Both the position numbers and the translations under genes were made by a program. The notes under the pieces are model-generated. The model was not told the origin of the DNA. It worked only from the letters and a program-made list of their open reading frames with translations, and searched no databases. Source: Frigoribacterium sp. Leaf415 (GTDB taxonomy: Bacteria; Actinomycetota; Actinomycetes; Actinomycetales; Microbacteriaceae). Taken from it: DNA of 64,000 nt. The DNA lies in contig NZ_LMQR01000001.1 in assembly GCF_001424645.1 (NCBI RefSeq), positions 737,301 to 801,300 of the forward strand, written 5' to 3'. Shown one piece after another: positions 41,737 to 49,885 of this stretch. The number at the start of each line of letters is the position of its first letter. The stretch's first letter is position 1.

Positions 41737-42677
41737 GAGACGACCCCCGGGGTGGTCGGGACGCCCGCGGCGGTGGTGCGCGGGGGAGCGGCGGGTGGGG
41801 CCGGCGTCGACGGGTCGATCGGGGCGCCGCGTCCCGCCCGGCGGGACCGCAGCCGCGGGTCGGAGGCGTCGCGCACGGCGTCGCCCAGCAGGTTGAGCGC
41901 CAGGACGGTCAGCGTGATGGCCAGCCCGGGCCAGACCACCGAGCCGGGGTGCACGCCGATGAACTTCTGCAGGTCGCTCAGCAGACGCCCCCACGAGGCG
42001 GTGTCGGCGGGGGCGCCGTAGCCGAGGAACGACAGTCCCGCCTCGGCGAGCACGCTCGTCGCCATCGACAGCGAGAGCTGGACGACGAAGACGGGTGCGA
42101 TGTTCGGCAGCACGTGGCGACGCAGCACGGCCCCGGTGCCGAGCCCGTTCGCCCGGGCCGCGAGCACGTAGTCTGTCCGCGCGACCTGGCGGATCTCGGA
42201 CCGGCTGACCCGGGCGATCGTCACCCCGTAGCCGACGCCCACGGCGACGACCACGACGGTGAGCGACCCGCCGAACGCCGCGGCGAGGGCCATGGCGATC
42301 AGGAGCGTCGGGAACGCCACGAGCACGTCGATCAGCACGGCGACCGACTCGCGCACCCAGCGGGCCGTCAACGAGCCGAGGGCGGCCAGACCGACCCCGA
42401 CCACGGTGGCGACGACGCCCGAGGCGACGGCGACCACGACGGTCGTGCCGGTCGCGGCGAAGACGTAGCTGAAGATGTCCCGGCCGACCGAGTCGGTGCC
42501 GAAGGGGTGCCCGACCGAGGGCGTCAGCCAGGCCGAGTACGGGTCGGTGTCGAACGGGTCGAGCGGGGTCCAGAACCGGCTGACCAGGGCGGACGCGACG
42601 ATCAGGGTCAACCAGCCGACGCCGAACGCGCCCTGCGGTCGACGCAACAGCTCACGGACGAACGCACCGCGCCTCAT
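41733..42677 (-). CDS. Oligopeptide-type ABC transporter permease (DppC-like)
   Basis: A 314-residue inner-membrane permease. It has the DppC N-terminal pattern WTPLDPFDTDPYSAWLTPSVGHPFGTDSVGRDIFSYV and the EAA loop RQVARTDYVLAARANGLGTGAVLRRHVLPNIAPVFVV. The C-terminal 35 residues after RDASDPRLR form an Ala/Pro/Thr-rich cytoplasmic tail, longer than usual. Overlaps both neighbours by 4 nt. Confidence 0.95.
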   Translation of the reverse strand: MRRGAFVRELLRRPQGAFGVGWLTLIVASALVSRFWTPLDPFDTDPYSAWLTPSVGHPFGTDSVGRDIFSYVFAATGTTVVVAVASGVVATVVGVGLAALGSLTARWVRESVAVLIDVLVAFPTLLIAMALAAAFGGSLTVVVVAVGVGYGVTIARVSRSEIRQVARTDYVLAARANGLGTGAVLRRHVLPNIAPVFVVQLSLSMATSVLAEAGLSFLGYGAPADTASWGRLLSDLQKFIGVHPGSVVWPGLAITLTVLALNLLGDAVRDASDPRLRSRRAGRGAPIDPSTPAPPAAPPRTTAAGVPTTPGVVS

Positions 42678-43627
42678 CGGTCGCCCTCGCGGAGGCGCGG
42701 GTCGAGCCGCCGGTGCACGACGTCGATCACGAGGCCGATGAACAGCACGAGCGTGGTCAGCGTCATCAGTTCACCCTGCACCTTGGTCAGGTCGCGGCGA
42801 CCGACATCCGTCACCAACATGCGGCCGAGCCCCGGCAGCGTGAAGAGCTGCTCGATGACGACGGCCGACACGATCAGCCCGGCCACCTGCAGGCCGAGGA
42901 TCGACACCACGCTGAGCATGACGTTCGGCAGTCCGTGCTTCACGAGGGCACGCGACCGGGTCATGCCGTTGGCGGCGGCCGTCCGCACGTAATCCTGGTC
43001 GAGGGCCCCGAGCGCCGCCGAGCGCGTGAAGCGCAGCAGCACGGCCCCCTCGACGATGCCGATGGTCAGGGCCGGCAGCACGAGCGAGCGCAGAGCCCGC
43101 CCGGGCTCGCTCCACCCGTCAGCCGGGAACCCCTGCGTCGGCAGGAGGCGCAGCGTGACGGCGAAGACGCCGATCAGCAGCATCCCCGCCCAGACGACCG
43201 GGACGGCCGCCAGCAGCTGGGCCCCCGTGCCGAGGACGACCCCGGAGGCGCGGCCGCGGCGGAGTGCGCTCGTCACGCCCAGCGGGATGCCGATCAGCAG
43301 CCCGAAGACCAGGGAGAGCGCCGCCAGCGGGAGGGTGACGGCCAGCTTGTCGAGCACCTCGTCGATCACCGGCGTGCCGGTGACGAGCGACTCGCCCAGG
43401 TCGAGTCGCACCAGCCCTCCGGCCCAGTCGAGGTACTGCACCACGACGGGCCGGTCGAGGCCGAGCTGCTGACGCAGGGCGGCCACCTGCTCGGGAGAGC
43501 CGGTCGTCCCGGCGATCGCCTGGGCGACGTCGCCCGGCAGCAACCGCAGCGTCGCGAAGATCAGCACGCTCGCGACGGCCAGCCCCCCGACGAAGAGGAG
43601 CAGGCGGCCGACGACGAAGCGGGTCAC
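42674..43627 (-). CDS. Oligopeptide-type ABC transporter permease (DppB-like)
   Basis: A 317-residue permease with the DppB/OppB pattern: RLLPGDVAQAIAGTTGSPEQVAALRQQLGLDRPVVVQYLDW, LDLGESLVTGTPVIDEVLDKLAVTLPLAALSLVFGLLIGIPLGV, and EAA loop QDYVRTAAANGMTRSRALVKHGLPNVMLSVVSI. Six hydrophobic segments. It follows the binding-protein gene with a 4-nt overlap. Confidence 0.95.
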   Translation of the reverse strand: MTRFVVGRLLLFVGGLAVASVLIFATLRLLPGDVAQAIAGTTGSPEQVAALRQQLGLDRPVVVQYLDWAGGLVRLDLGESLVTGTPVIDEVLDKLAVTLPLAALSLVFGLLIGIPLGVTSALRRGRASGVVLGTGAQLLAAVPVVWAGMLLIGVFAVTLRLLPTQGFPADGWSEPGRALRSLVLPALTIGIVEGAVLLRFTRSAALGALDQDYVRTAAANGMTRSRALVKHGLPNVMLSVVSILGLQVAGLIVSAVVIEQLFTLPGLGRMLVTDVGRRDLTKVQGELMTLTTLVLFIGLVIDVVHRRLDPRLREGDR

Positions 43628-45123
43628 TCCGCCGTGGCCAGGTCAGCCAGGTCGAGGCGGGTCGTGGTCGAGCTCGTCGGGAACCCGGTGACGCCGTCGT
43701 GGATCGCCGTCAACGTGGTGGCCGTGTAGAGCCACTCGGCGGGGGCGTCCTCGGAGACGATCTTCGCCGCCTCGGCCAACTTCTCGTCGGCGACCTGCGG
43801 GTCGGTGGCCGCGATCGACTCGGCGTAGAGCTGCTGGACGGGCGCACTGTCGTAGCCCCAGTAGTAGTCCGGGTTCGCCCAGTTCGAGAAGTCGTGGGTC
43901 TCGGCATGGTTCACCATGCTGAGCTCGAAGTCCTTGTCGACGTAGACGTCGTCGAGCCAGGTGCTGAAGTCGACCTGCTGCACCGTCAACGTGACGCCGA
44001 CGGCCTTGAGCTGCGTCGTCAGCACGTCACCGATCGCGGTCGGGTAGACGTTGGGGTACTCGAGGGTCAGCGACAGGTCGCCGTCGTGGCCGGCCTCGGC
44101 GAGCAGGCTCTTCGCCTCGTCGGGGTCGTAGGCGTCGACGCTCGTGAGGTCCGCGTAGCCGGGGTCGAGCTCGGGGATCGGGCCGCCCTGGTCGACGGCC
44201 GACCCGCCGACGGCGGCGATCAGCGCGTCGTTGTCGATCGCGAGGCGCAGGGCCTTGCGGACCTTCGCGTCGGTGAACGGTGCGACGGCGTTGTTGAACG
44301 CGAGCGTGTACTTGTCGGTCGTCCTGCCCTTCTCGAGCGTGATGCCGTCCACGCCGTCGAGCTGGCTCGACAGGGTCGCGTCGACCGCGGTCTGCACGTC
44401 GACGTCGCCCGAGATCGAGGCGTTGATCGCCGCGGACGGGTCGGTCACGTAGCGGAAGGTGACACCCGCGACCTTCGCCGGGGTGCCCCAGTAGTCGTCG
44501 AAGCGCCCGAGCTGCAGGTTGTCGCCCTGTCGCCAGCTCGTCAGTTCGAAGGGACCGGTGCCGTTCGCCGTGGTCGACAGGTCGTTCGTCGCCGACTGCT
44601 GCAGCACGAGACCGGCCCGCCCCGTGAGATTGAACAGCAGGGAGGAGTCGGGTCGCGAGAGCGTGAGCACGACGGTGTCGGCGGCGGGCGCCGTGACGGT
44701 CGAGACGGCGGCGAGGTCGGCGTGGTTCGCGAGCGAGGCGTCGTCCTTGACCTGCGACAGCGACCAGACGACGTCGTCGGCCGTCATCGCGGCACCGTCG
44801 TGGAAGGTCACGCCGTCGTGCAGCGTGAACGTGTAGGTGAGGCCGTCGTCGCTGACCGTGTGGCTGGCGGCCAGCACGTCGCGGATCTCGTTGTCCTGCG
44901 TGCGGCCCACGAGGCCCTGGTAGACGTTGTCGATCAGCACCTGGTCGAGGGCGATGCCGGCCGTGGTGCGGATGTCGAGGTCGCTCGGCTCGAGCACGAG
45001 ACCGACCGTGACGGTCGCGTCGGGGTCGGGGGTGCCCGACCCGTCGGGGGACGAGGCGGACGAGCAGCCCGTCACGACGAGCAACAGCGCGGCGACGGCG
45101 GCGGAGAGGGGGAGGGTGCGCAC
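43624..45123 (-). CDS. Oligopeptide-type ABC transporter substrate-binding lipoprotein
   Basis: A 499-residue family 5 solute-binding protein. GTG 45123, with GGAAGG upstream, gives a signal peptide with lipobox LLVVTGC and Cys20. The mature part has NVYQGLVGRTQDNEIRDVLAASHTVSDDGLTYTFTLHDGVTFHDG, the family 5 signature, and RLAIDNDALIAAVGG. Family 5 proteins bind peptides, nickel chelates, opine metallophores or heme. An iron box and two siderophore-interacting-protein genes sit just upstream on the other strand, so an iron- or metallophore-related ligand is a reasonable hypothesis, but peptides remain possible. Confidence 0.94.
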   Translation of the reverse strand: MRTLPLSAAVAALLLVVTGCSSASSPDGSGTPDPDATVTVGLVLEPSDLDIRTTAGIALDQVLIDNVYQGLVGRTQDNEIRDVLAASHTVSDDGLTYTFTLHDGVTFHDGAAMTADDVVWSLSQVKDDASLANHADLAAVSTVTAPAADTVVLTLSRPDSSLLFNLTGRAGLVLQQSATNDLSTTANGTGPFELTSWRQGDNLQLGRFDDYWGTPAKVAGVTFRYVTDPSAAINASISGDVDVQTAVDATLSSQLDGVDGITLEKGRTTDKYTLAFNNAVAPFTDAKVRKALRLAIDNDALIAAVGGSAVDQGGPIPELDPGYADLTSVDAYDPDEAKSLLAEAGHDGDLSLTLEYPNVYPTAIGDVLTTQLKAVGVTLTVQQVDFSTWLDDVYVDKDFELSMVNHAETHDFSNWANPDYYWGYDSAPVQQLYAESIAATDPQVADEKLAEAAKIVSEDAPAEWLYTATTLTAIHDGVTGFPTSSTTTRLDLADLATAE

Positions 45124-45326
45124 CTGGTGGGGCCTTCCGGGGATGGCCGTGGCGGATCGTCCACGGCGACGAGGGACCGGGGGCGCGGGAGAGCCCCTCG
45201 GTCGTTCGGCGGGGGAGTCCCGGTCGCTGCTGAACCGGTCCACGCGATCCGCCACCGTGTTGCTGTCGGACACGGCACGGCCCCTTGTGCCGGGCGTCGC
45301 TGACGGACTCCCGAACCCGACAGAAC

Positions 45327-45356
45327 TTACCATCACGGCAGCGAGGTCGCTGTCAA
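45327..45356 (-). promoter_or_regulatory. Predicted promoter of the peptide-type importer operon
   Basis: Consensus -35 TTGACA on the minus strand (45351-45356) with a weak -10 (TGGTAA at 18-base or ATGGTA at 17-base spacing). The leader of about 200 nt to the GTG start has small hairpins near 45257-45295. Confidence 0.4.
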
Positions 45357-45377
45357 TCGAGAGACCCGTGTGGCGGA

Positions 45378-45396
45378 TGAGGCAAGCCTTACCTAT
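45378..45396. promoter_or_regulatory. DtxR/IdeR-like iron box
   Basis: TGAGGCAAGCCTTACCTAT matches 14 of 19 positions of the IdeR/DtxR consensus TTAGGTTAGSCTAACCTAA, including both GG and CC anchors. It overlaps the TATATT box (45394-45399) of the SIP operon, so iron-loaded repressor would block that promoter. It is about 20 bases upstream of the -35 of the divergent importer. Confidence 0.7.
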
Positions 45397-45399
45397 ATT
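45394..45399 (+). promoter_or_regulatory. Predicted -10 box of the siderophore-interacting protein operon
   Basis: TATATT, the best -10 in the window by consensus, 9 nt before the ATG at 45409; the transcript would be leaderless or nearly so. Confidence 0.6.
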
Positions 45400-45408
45400 G
45401 AGGGGGAC

Positions 45409-45837
45409 ATGCTTCTCGTAGACCAGAACCCGCCCCTGCCGCACGACGCCCTGCGCGTCCTGTTCGCCGCAGACGCGACGTCGATCCCCGTCCTGCGAGA
45501 GATGCTCTCGGTCCTGCCGATCTGCGCCCGGGGCCAGGTCTTCGTCGAGGTCGAGAGCGCCGACGACGTCGTGCCGCTCACCTCGCCGGGTCGCGTCACG
45601 GTCACCTGGCTCGCCCGTGACCGTCGCTCGGGCGTCCCCGGCACCAGCACCGCCTGTGCCCCCGGCCAGGCCGTCGAGCGGGCGGTCCGGGCCTGGCTCG
45701 GCGAGATGTACGTCGAACCCGAGACCGTCGCGACGGGTGACCACGTCGTCTGGATCGGTGGCCCGCCGTCGTTCGCCTACGATCTGCGGCACGACCTGCA
45801 CGAGCTCTTCCACGTCGGCACCCCCGCCGACGCCTGA
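45409..45837 (+). CDS. SIP domain-only siderophore-interacting protein fragment-like protein
   Basis: A 142-residue protein resembling only the C-terminal (nicotinamide nucleotide binding) half of siderophore-interacting proteins: LRVLFAADATSIPVLREMLSVLP, GQVFVEVESADDVVPLTSPGRVTVTWLARD, and VERAVRAWLGEMYVEPETVATGDHVVWIGGPPSF. The FAD half is missing, yet the frame is intact and starts right after a strong promoter, so it is a dedicated gene rather than debris. It could bind NAD(P)H or work with the full-length SIP 13 bases downstream. Regulated by the iron box. Function inferred. Confidence 0.82.
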   Translation: MLLVDQNPPLPHDALRVLFAADATSIPVLREMLSVLPICARGQVFVEVESADDVVPLTSPGRVTVTWLARDRRSGVPGTSTACAPGQAVERAVRAWLGEMYVEPETVATGDHVVWIGGPPSFAYDLRHDLHELFHVGTPADA

Positions 45838-45850
45838 GCGGCGACCCTCG

Positions 45851-46795
45851 ATGACGATCACATCCACCGCAACCGCCACCGTCGAACGCTCGACGAAGCC
45901 GGCCCACCGTCCCTACCGCGTCCGGGTCGCGGCCGTCCGTCGCCTGGCCCCGTCGTTCGTGCGCATCACGTTCACCGGCGACGACCTGGGCGACTTCGGC
46001 GTCGACGGCCTCGACCAGCGCATCAAGGTCGTGCTGCCCCTCGAGGCCACCGGCTACGACACGTTCCCCACGAACGACTGGTACGCCTCGTGGCGCGCCC
46101 TGCCGCCCGAGCAGCAGAACGCCTTCCGCACCTACACCGCGCGAGCCGCCCGCCCCGCGCTGCGCGAGGTGGACGTCGACTTCGTCTGCCACGGCGACAC
46201 CGGCCCCGCCTCGGCCTGGGCCGGTCGTGCGCGGGTCGGCGACGAACTCATGTTGATCGGTCCCGACGCGACGAGCGGCGTCACGGGCAGCGGGGTCGAG
46301 TGGTCACCTGGCGACGCGCGCACCGTGCTGTTGGCCGGCGACGAGACGGCGGCCCCGGCGATCTGCTCCATCGTCGAGGCGTTGCCGGCGGACGCCAAGG
46401 GGTGCGTCTTCATCGAGATCCCGACCGCGGCCGACGAGCTCGACCTCGTCGCGCCTCCCGGGGTCGACGTCCACTGGCTGCCCCGTCGCGACGCCACGTC
46501 CGGCCACGGCGAGGCCCTGGTCATCGCCGTCCGTCGCTGGACGGCCCGCTACGTGACCGCCTGGCACCACGGCGTCGAGGTGAGCGAGGTCGACGTCGAC
46601 CACGACATCCTCTGGGACGTCCCGCAGGGCGACTACCCGCGCGGTGCCGCCGTCAGCTCCGACCTCTACGCCTGGTTCGCGGGCGAGGCGGGGGCGATCA
46701 AGACGCTCCGTCGCTTCCTCGTCAGCGAGGTCGGCATCGACCGGCGCCAGGTCGCCTTCATGGGCTACTGGCGGGTCGGCAAGTCCGAGTCCTGA
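45851..46795 (+). CDS. Siderophore-interacting protein (ferric-siderophore reductase, SIP/ViuB family)
   Basis: A 314-residue flavoprotein that reduces ferric siderophores in the cytoplasm to release Fe2+. FAD domain: PYRVRVAAVRRLAPSFVRITFTGDDL and the flavin motif FRTYTAR (92-98). NAD(P)H/SIP domain: VLLAGDETAAPAICSIVEALP to LPRRDATSGHGEALVIAVRRW, and the diagnostic C-terminus WFAGEAGAIKTLRRFLVSEVGIDRRQVAFMGYWRVGKSE. It lies in one operon with the small SIP-like gene under the iron box. The operon ends with a perfect hairpin. Confidence 0.95.
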   Translation: MTITSTATATVERSTKPAHRPYRVRVAAVRRLAPSFVRITFTGDDLGDFGVDGLDQRIKVVLPLEATGYDTFPTNDWYASWRALPPEQQNAFRTYTARAARPALREVDVDFVCHGDTGPASAWAGRARVGDELMLIGPDATSGVTGSGVEWSPGDARTVLLAGDETAAPAICSIVEALPADAKGCVFIEIPTAADELDLVAPPGVDVHWLPRRDATSGHGEALVIAVRRWTARYVTAWHHGVEVSEVDVDHDILWDVPQGDYPRGAAVSSDLYAWFAGEAGAIKTLRRFLVSEVGIDRRQVAFMGYWRVGKSES

Positions 46796-46811
46796 CGCGA
46801 GGCCCCCGAGA

Positions 46812-46850
46812 ACGCAGGAGGCGCGACCACGTCGGTCGCGCCTCCTGCGT
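46812..46850. terminator. Bidirectional hairpin terminator after the SIP operon
   Basis: A perfect 17-bp stem ACGCAGGAGGCGCGACC / GGTCGCGCCTCCTGCGT with a 5-nt loop between convergent genes. The arms carry a one-base variant of the window-wide motif. Confidence 0.85.
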
Positions 46851-46868
46851 CTGGTCCCCGGGTTGCGC

Positions 46869-47690
46869 CTAGACCTCGGCGGGCAGACCGACGAGCTCGG
46901 AGGTGCGTTCCCACAGGGCCTCGGCGAGCAGCGGGTCGGTCGCCTGGCGGTGCAGGCGGCCGTGCGGCTTCAGCTGGTCGAAGTAGGTGCCGCTCTCGAC
47001 CGCGATCGTCGTGGGCCCGGCGAGCTGGACCAGCGGCACGGCACCGGCCGAGGCCGAGATGCCGTAGTTGCCGTTGGTCAGCACGTTCGCGACCCGCATG
47101 GAGCGCGAGTCCGAACCGAACCCGGTGACCACGATGCCCGGGTGGAACGAGAACGCCTCGAGCCCGGTGCGCTTCGCCAGCTCGCGGATGAAGAGGACCG
47201 TCTCGATCTTGGTCGTGCCGTACTGGCGCCACCCACCGCCCCAGCGACGCTTCGACCAGTTGAGGTCGTCCAGCCGCACGTGGCCGAGCAGGTTGGCCGT
47301 GCTCGCCGTCGAGACGACGCGGCCCCCGCTCTCGACGAGGCGCGGCAGGAGCAACCGGGTCAGGAGGAACGGCGCGAGGTGGTTCGACTGCAGGGTGCGC
47401 TCGAAGCCGTCCGCCGTGACGCCCCGTTCGCTGACGAGACCGCCGGCGTTGTTCGCGAGGGCGTCGATCCGCGGGTAGCGGTCGAGCAACCGGTCGGCGA
47501 GCGACCGGACGTCGTCAAGCCGGTCGTAGTCGACCAGGAAGGCCGTTCCGCCCACCTCGTCGGCCACGGCCTGCGTGCGCTCGGGGTTGCGTCCGACGAC
47601 GCCGATCTCGGCACCGCCCTTCGCGAGTTCGCGGGCGGCTTCGCGGCCGATGCCGCTGCTCGCCCCGGTGATGATCACGGTGCGGGTCAT
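46869..47690 (-). CDS. Short-chain dehydrogenase (retinol-dehydrogenase/WW-oxidoreductase-like)
   Basis: A 273-residue SDR with cofactor loop TGASSGIGREAARELA, GRNPERT (NADP-type), NNAGGL, and catalytic YGTTK. The RTLQSNHLAPFLLTRLLLPRLVESGGRVVSTAS pattern resembles retinol-dehydrogenase-like SDRs of actinobacteria. Its ATG overlaps the stop of the HExxH gene (ATGA). It is last in a three-gene operon headed by the flavin disulfide reductase; a shared redox pathway is possible, but no substrate can be named. Confidence 0.9.
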   Translation of the reverse strand: MTRTVIITGASSGIGREAARELAKGGAEIGVVGRNPERTQAVADEVGGTAFLVDYDRLDDVRSLADRLLDRYPRIDALANNAGGLVSERGVTADGFERTLQSNHLAPFLLTRLLLPRLVESGGRVVSTASTANLLGHVRLDDLNWSKRRWGGGWRQYGTTKIETVLFIRELAKRTGLEAFSFHPGIVVTGFGSDSRSMRVANVLTNGNYGISASAGAVPLVQLAGPTTIAVESGTYFDQLKPHGRLHRQATDPLLAEALWERTSELVGLPAEV

Positions 47691-48043
47691 CGATATCCGC
47701 CCTTCTCGAGGCCGGCCTCGATCTCGAATCTGTTCGACAGCGGGTCGCTGCCGGCCAGGAAGTACAGTACGGGCATCAGCATGCCGTAGGTCTGCCACTG
47801 ACGGACGTGCACGGCCTCGTGTTCGAGGACGCGCGGCCCGTCGTTGTCCCGGGTGAGGTACACCCGACCGACGCAGGTGCCGCCGCGCTTGAACGCCCAG
47901 CGGGGCAGTCCGCGGCACACGATCAGGTCACCGACCACGCGGACGCGCCCGACGCTGAGGGGTACCCCGACCGCGAGACCGACGGCCGTCGCCCAGGCGC
48001 AGCCGAGTCTCGAGATCGGGGAGTCGATCAGCGGGTTCCTCAC
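47687..48043 (-). CDS. Small protein with HEAVH motif, function unknown
   Basis: A 118-residue protein. It carries H75-E76-A-V-H79 followed by VRQWQTYG, an HExxH zinc-protease-like motif, with a hydrophobic helix after it (MLMPVLYFLAGSD). Another hydrophobic stretch lies at about 14-30. It may be a minimal membrane-associated metallopeptidase-like or cysteine-containing metal protein (cysteines at 15, 43 and 57). It overlaps the disulfide-reductase gene and the dehydrogenase gene by 4 nt each, so all three are translationally coupled. I do not recognise a characterised family. Confidence 0.75.
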   Translation of the reverse strand: MRNPLIDSPISRLGCAWATAVGLAVGVPLSVGRVRVVGDLIVCRGLPRWAFKRGGTCVGRVYLTRDNDGPRVLEHEAVHVRQWQTYGMLMPVLYFLAGSDPLSNRFEIEAGLEKGGYR

Positions 48044-49440
48044 GGACGGCCGTAGGTGTCCAGCAGTCGCAGCCAGACCTCGCTGACCGTGGGGTACGAG
48101 GGGACGGCGTGCCAGAGCCGGTCGATCGGCACCTCGCCGACGACGGCGATCGTGGCGGCGTGCAACAGGTCGCTGACGTCCGGGCCGACGAAGGTCGCAC
48201 CGACGATCACCTTGCGGGACTCGTCGACGACCAGGCGCGCCTGACCCTTGTACTCGTCGGAGTGGATCGCCGAGCCGGCGACGGCCGCGAGGTCGTAGTC
48301 GACGACCTTGACGTCGATGCCGCGCTTGCCGGCGGCGTCGGCGGTGAGGCCGACGCTCGCGACCTCGGGGTCGGTGAAGGTGACCTGCGGCACGGCCGCG
48401 TCGTCGGCCGTGGCGACGTGGGCGCCCCACGGCTCGGCCTGCACGGGCTTGCCGAACGCGCGGGCGGCGATGACCTCGCCGGCGGCGCGGGCCTGGTACT
48501 TGCCCTGGTGGGTCAACAGTGCGCGGTGGTTGACGTCGCCCACGCCGTAGAGCCAGTCGGTGCCCTTGACGAGCATGGTGTCGTCGACGTCGAGCCACTC
48601 GCCGGGGGTCAGCCCGACGTTCTCGAGGCCGAGGTCGGAGGTGCGGGGCACGCGTCCGGTCGCGACGACGATCTCGTCGGCGATCACCGTCGAGTCGTCG
48701 TCGAGGGTGACCTCGACCGTGTCGTGCTCGGTGCGCAGCACGTTCGAGGGCGAGACGCCGAGGCGCACGTCGACGCCGAGGCCGCGGAGCGAGTCGGCGA
48801 CGAGTTCGCCGGCGAAGGGCTCCTGACCGCCGAGCAGACCGCTGCGCGCGATCAGGGTGACGGTCGAGCCGAGCTGCTGGTACGCCGTGGCCATCTCGGC
48901 CGCGACGACGCCGCCGCCGACGATGACGACGCTCTGCGGCATCGACTTCACGCTGGTGGCCTCGCGGCTGGTCCAGGGCTTCGCCTCGGCGAGGCCGGGG
49001 ATGTCGGGCAGCAGCGCCGACGATCCGGTCACCGCGGCGACGGCGTATTTCGCCTGGTGCACCTCGCCGTTCACCGTGACCTCCTTCACGCCGGTGATCG
49101 TGGCGTGCCCGCGGATCAGGTCGATCCCGGCCCCCTCGACCCAGTCGGCCTGGCCCGAGTCGTCCCAGTTGCTGGTGAACGAGTCACGGCGACGTAGCAC
49201 GGCGGCGACGTCGACGTCGCCGGTCACGGCCTGCTTGGCCCCGTCGAGCGACTTGGCGGCGCGGACGACGGCGCTGGACCGCAGCAGCGCCTTCGAGGGC
49301 ATGCACGCCCAGTACGAGCACTCGCCACCGACGAGCTCGGCTTCGACGAGGCCCACCTTGAGGCCGTTGCGGGTGGCGTAGTCGGCCACGTTCTCGCCGA
49401 CAGCGCCGGCTCCGATCACGATGAGGTCATAAGTCGTCAT
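48040..49440 (-). CDS. Class I pyridine nucleotide-disulfide oxidoreductase (dihydrolipoamide dehydrogenase-like)
   Basis: A 466-residue FAD enzyme. It shows the FAD loop VIGAGAVGENVADYA, redox-active CxxxxC in GGECSYWACMPSK (with Trp-Ala before the second Cys rather than the usual Asn-x-Gly), the NAD loop VIVGGGVVAAEMATAY, second FAD motif YGVGDVNHRALLTHQ, and a C-terminal dimer domain. The catalytic HxHPT sequence of LpdA is altered to HAVPSYPTVSE, so the natural substrate may not be lipoamide; mercuric-reductase or mycothione-reductase-like roles are possible. First gene of a three-gene operon. Confidence 0.88.
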   Translation of the reverse strand: MTTYDLIVIGAGAVGENVADYATRNGLKVGLVEAELVGGECSYWACMPSKALLRSSAVVRAAKSLDGAKQAVTGDVDVAAVLRRRDSFTSNWDDSGQADWVEGAGIDLIRGHATITGVKEVTVNGEVHQAKYAVAAVTGSSALLPDIPGLAEAKPWTSREATSVKSMPQSVVIVGGGVVAAEMATAYQQLGSTVTLIARSGLLGGQEPFAGELVADSLRGLGVDVRLGVSPSNVLRTEHDTVEVTLDDDSTVIADEIVVATGRVPRTSDLGLENVGLTPGEWLDVDDTMLVKGTDWLYGVGDVNHRALLTHQGKYQARAAGEVIAARAFGKPVQAEPWGAHVATADDAAVPQVTFTDPEVASVGLTADAAGKRGIDVKVVDYDLAAVAGSAIHSDEYKGQARLVVDESRKVIVGATFVGPDVSDLLHAATIAVVGEVPIDRLWHAVPSYPTVSEVWLRLLDTYGRP

Positions 49441-49633
49441 GGCCCCGACGCTAGTCTCCCCGGGTCCTGTGTTCTCAGGCGGGTTCCCCGGGGGACATGG
49501 CCGTTTCGTGAAACCCTCCTGGGTCTTTCCTGAACGGCCTGAGCGAGATCCGGGAGGCGCGGGTAACGTCCCTCACATCAGCGCACCACCGCGATCCTTG
49601 CGGTGGAGCGCGTCAACCTACGAGGAGGCACAC

Positions 49634-49804
49634 ATGGGACTCGACGACAAGATCAAGAACGCCGCTCAGGACATCGCCGGCAAGGCGAAAGAAGCTCTCG
49701 GCGACCGCAAGGGCGACGACGAGCTGAAGGCCGAAGGTCAGAAGGACCAGGCCGGTGCCTCCGCCAAGAAGGTCGGCGAAGACGTCAAAGACGTCTTCAA
49801 GTAG
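49634..49804 (+). CDS. CsbD family stress protein
   Basis: A 56-residue, highly charged, cysteine-free protein matching the CsbD pattern: MGLDDKIKNAAQDIAGKAKEALGDRKGDDELKAEGQKDQA. Members are abundant under general stress and stationary phase and are probably disordered or helical; molecular role unknown. ATG 49634 has GAGGAGG 6 nt upstream, one of the best ribosome sites here. It is monocistronic, with a UUCG-loop terminator 20 bases after the stop. A GGGTAA sequence at 49561-49566 could be a stress-sigma -10, but no matching -35 was found. Confidence 0.93.
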   Translation: MGLDDKIKNAAQDIAGKAKEALGDRKGDDELKAEGQKDQAGASAKKVGEDVKDVFK

Positions 49805-49823
49805 GCCGATCCGCCTCGTTCTC

Positions 49824-49858
49824 GAGCCCGTCCACCCTTCGGGGTGGGCGGGCTCTTT
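49824..49858 (+). terminator. UUCG-tetraloop intrinsic terminator after the CsbD gene
   Basis: A 14-bp stem (49824-49837 with 49842-49855, one G-U pair) capped by TTCG and followed by TTT, the most classical intrinsic terminator of the window. Confidence 0.9.
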
Positions 49859-49885
49859 CGTGTGCCCACGGCCGAGGAGGCGCGG

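Noticed and set aside
49441..49633. SigB-type promoter for the CsbD gene
   Set aside because: GGGTAA is present at 49561-49566, but no GTTT-type -35 lies at a usable distance; left as a note in the gene entry.
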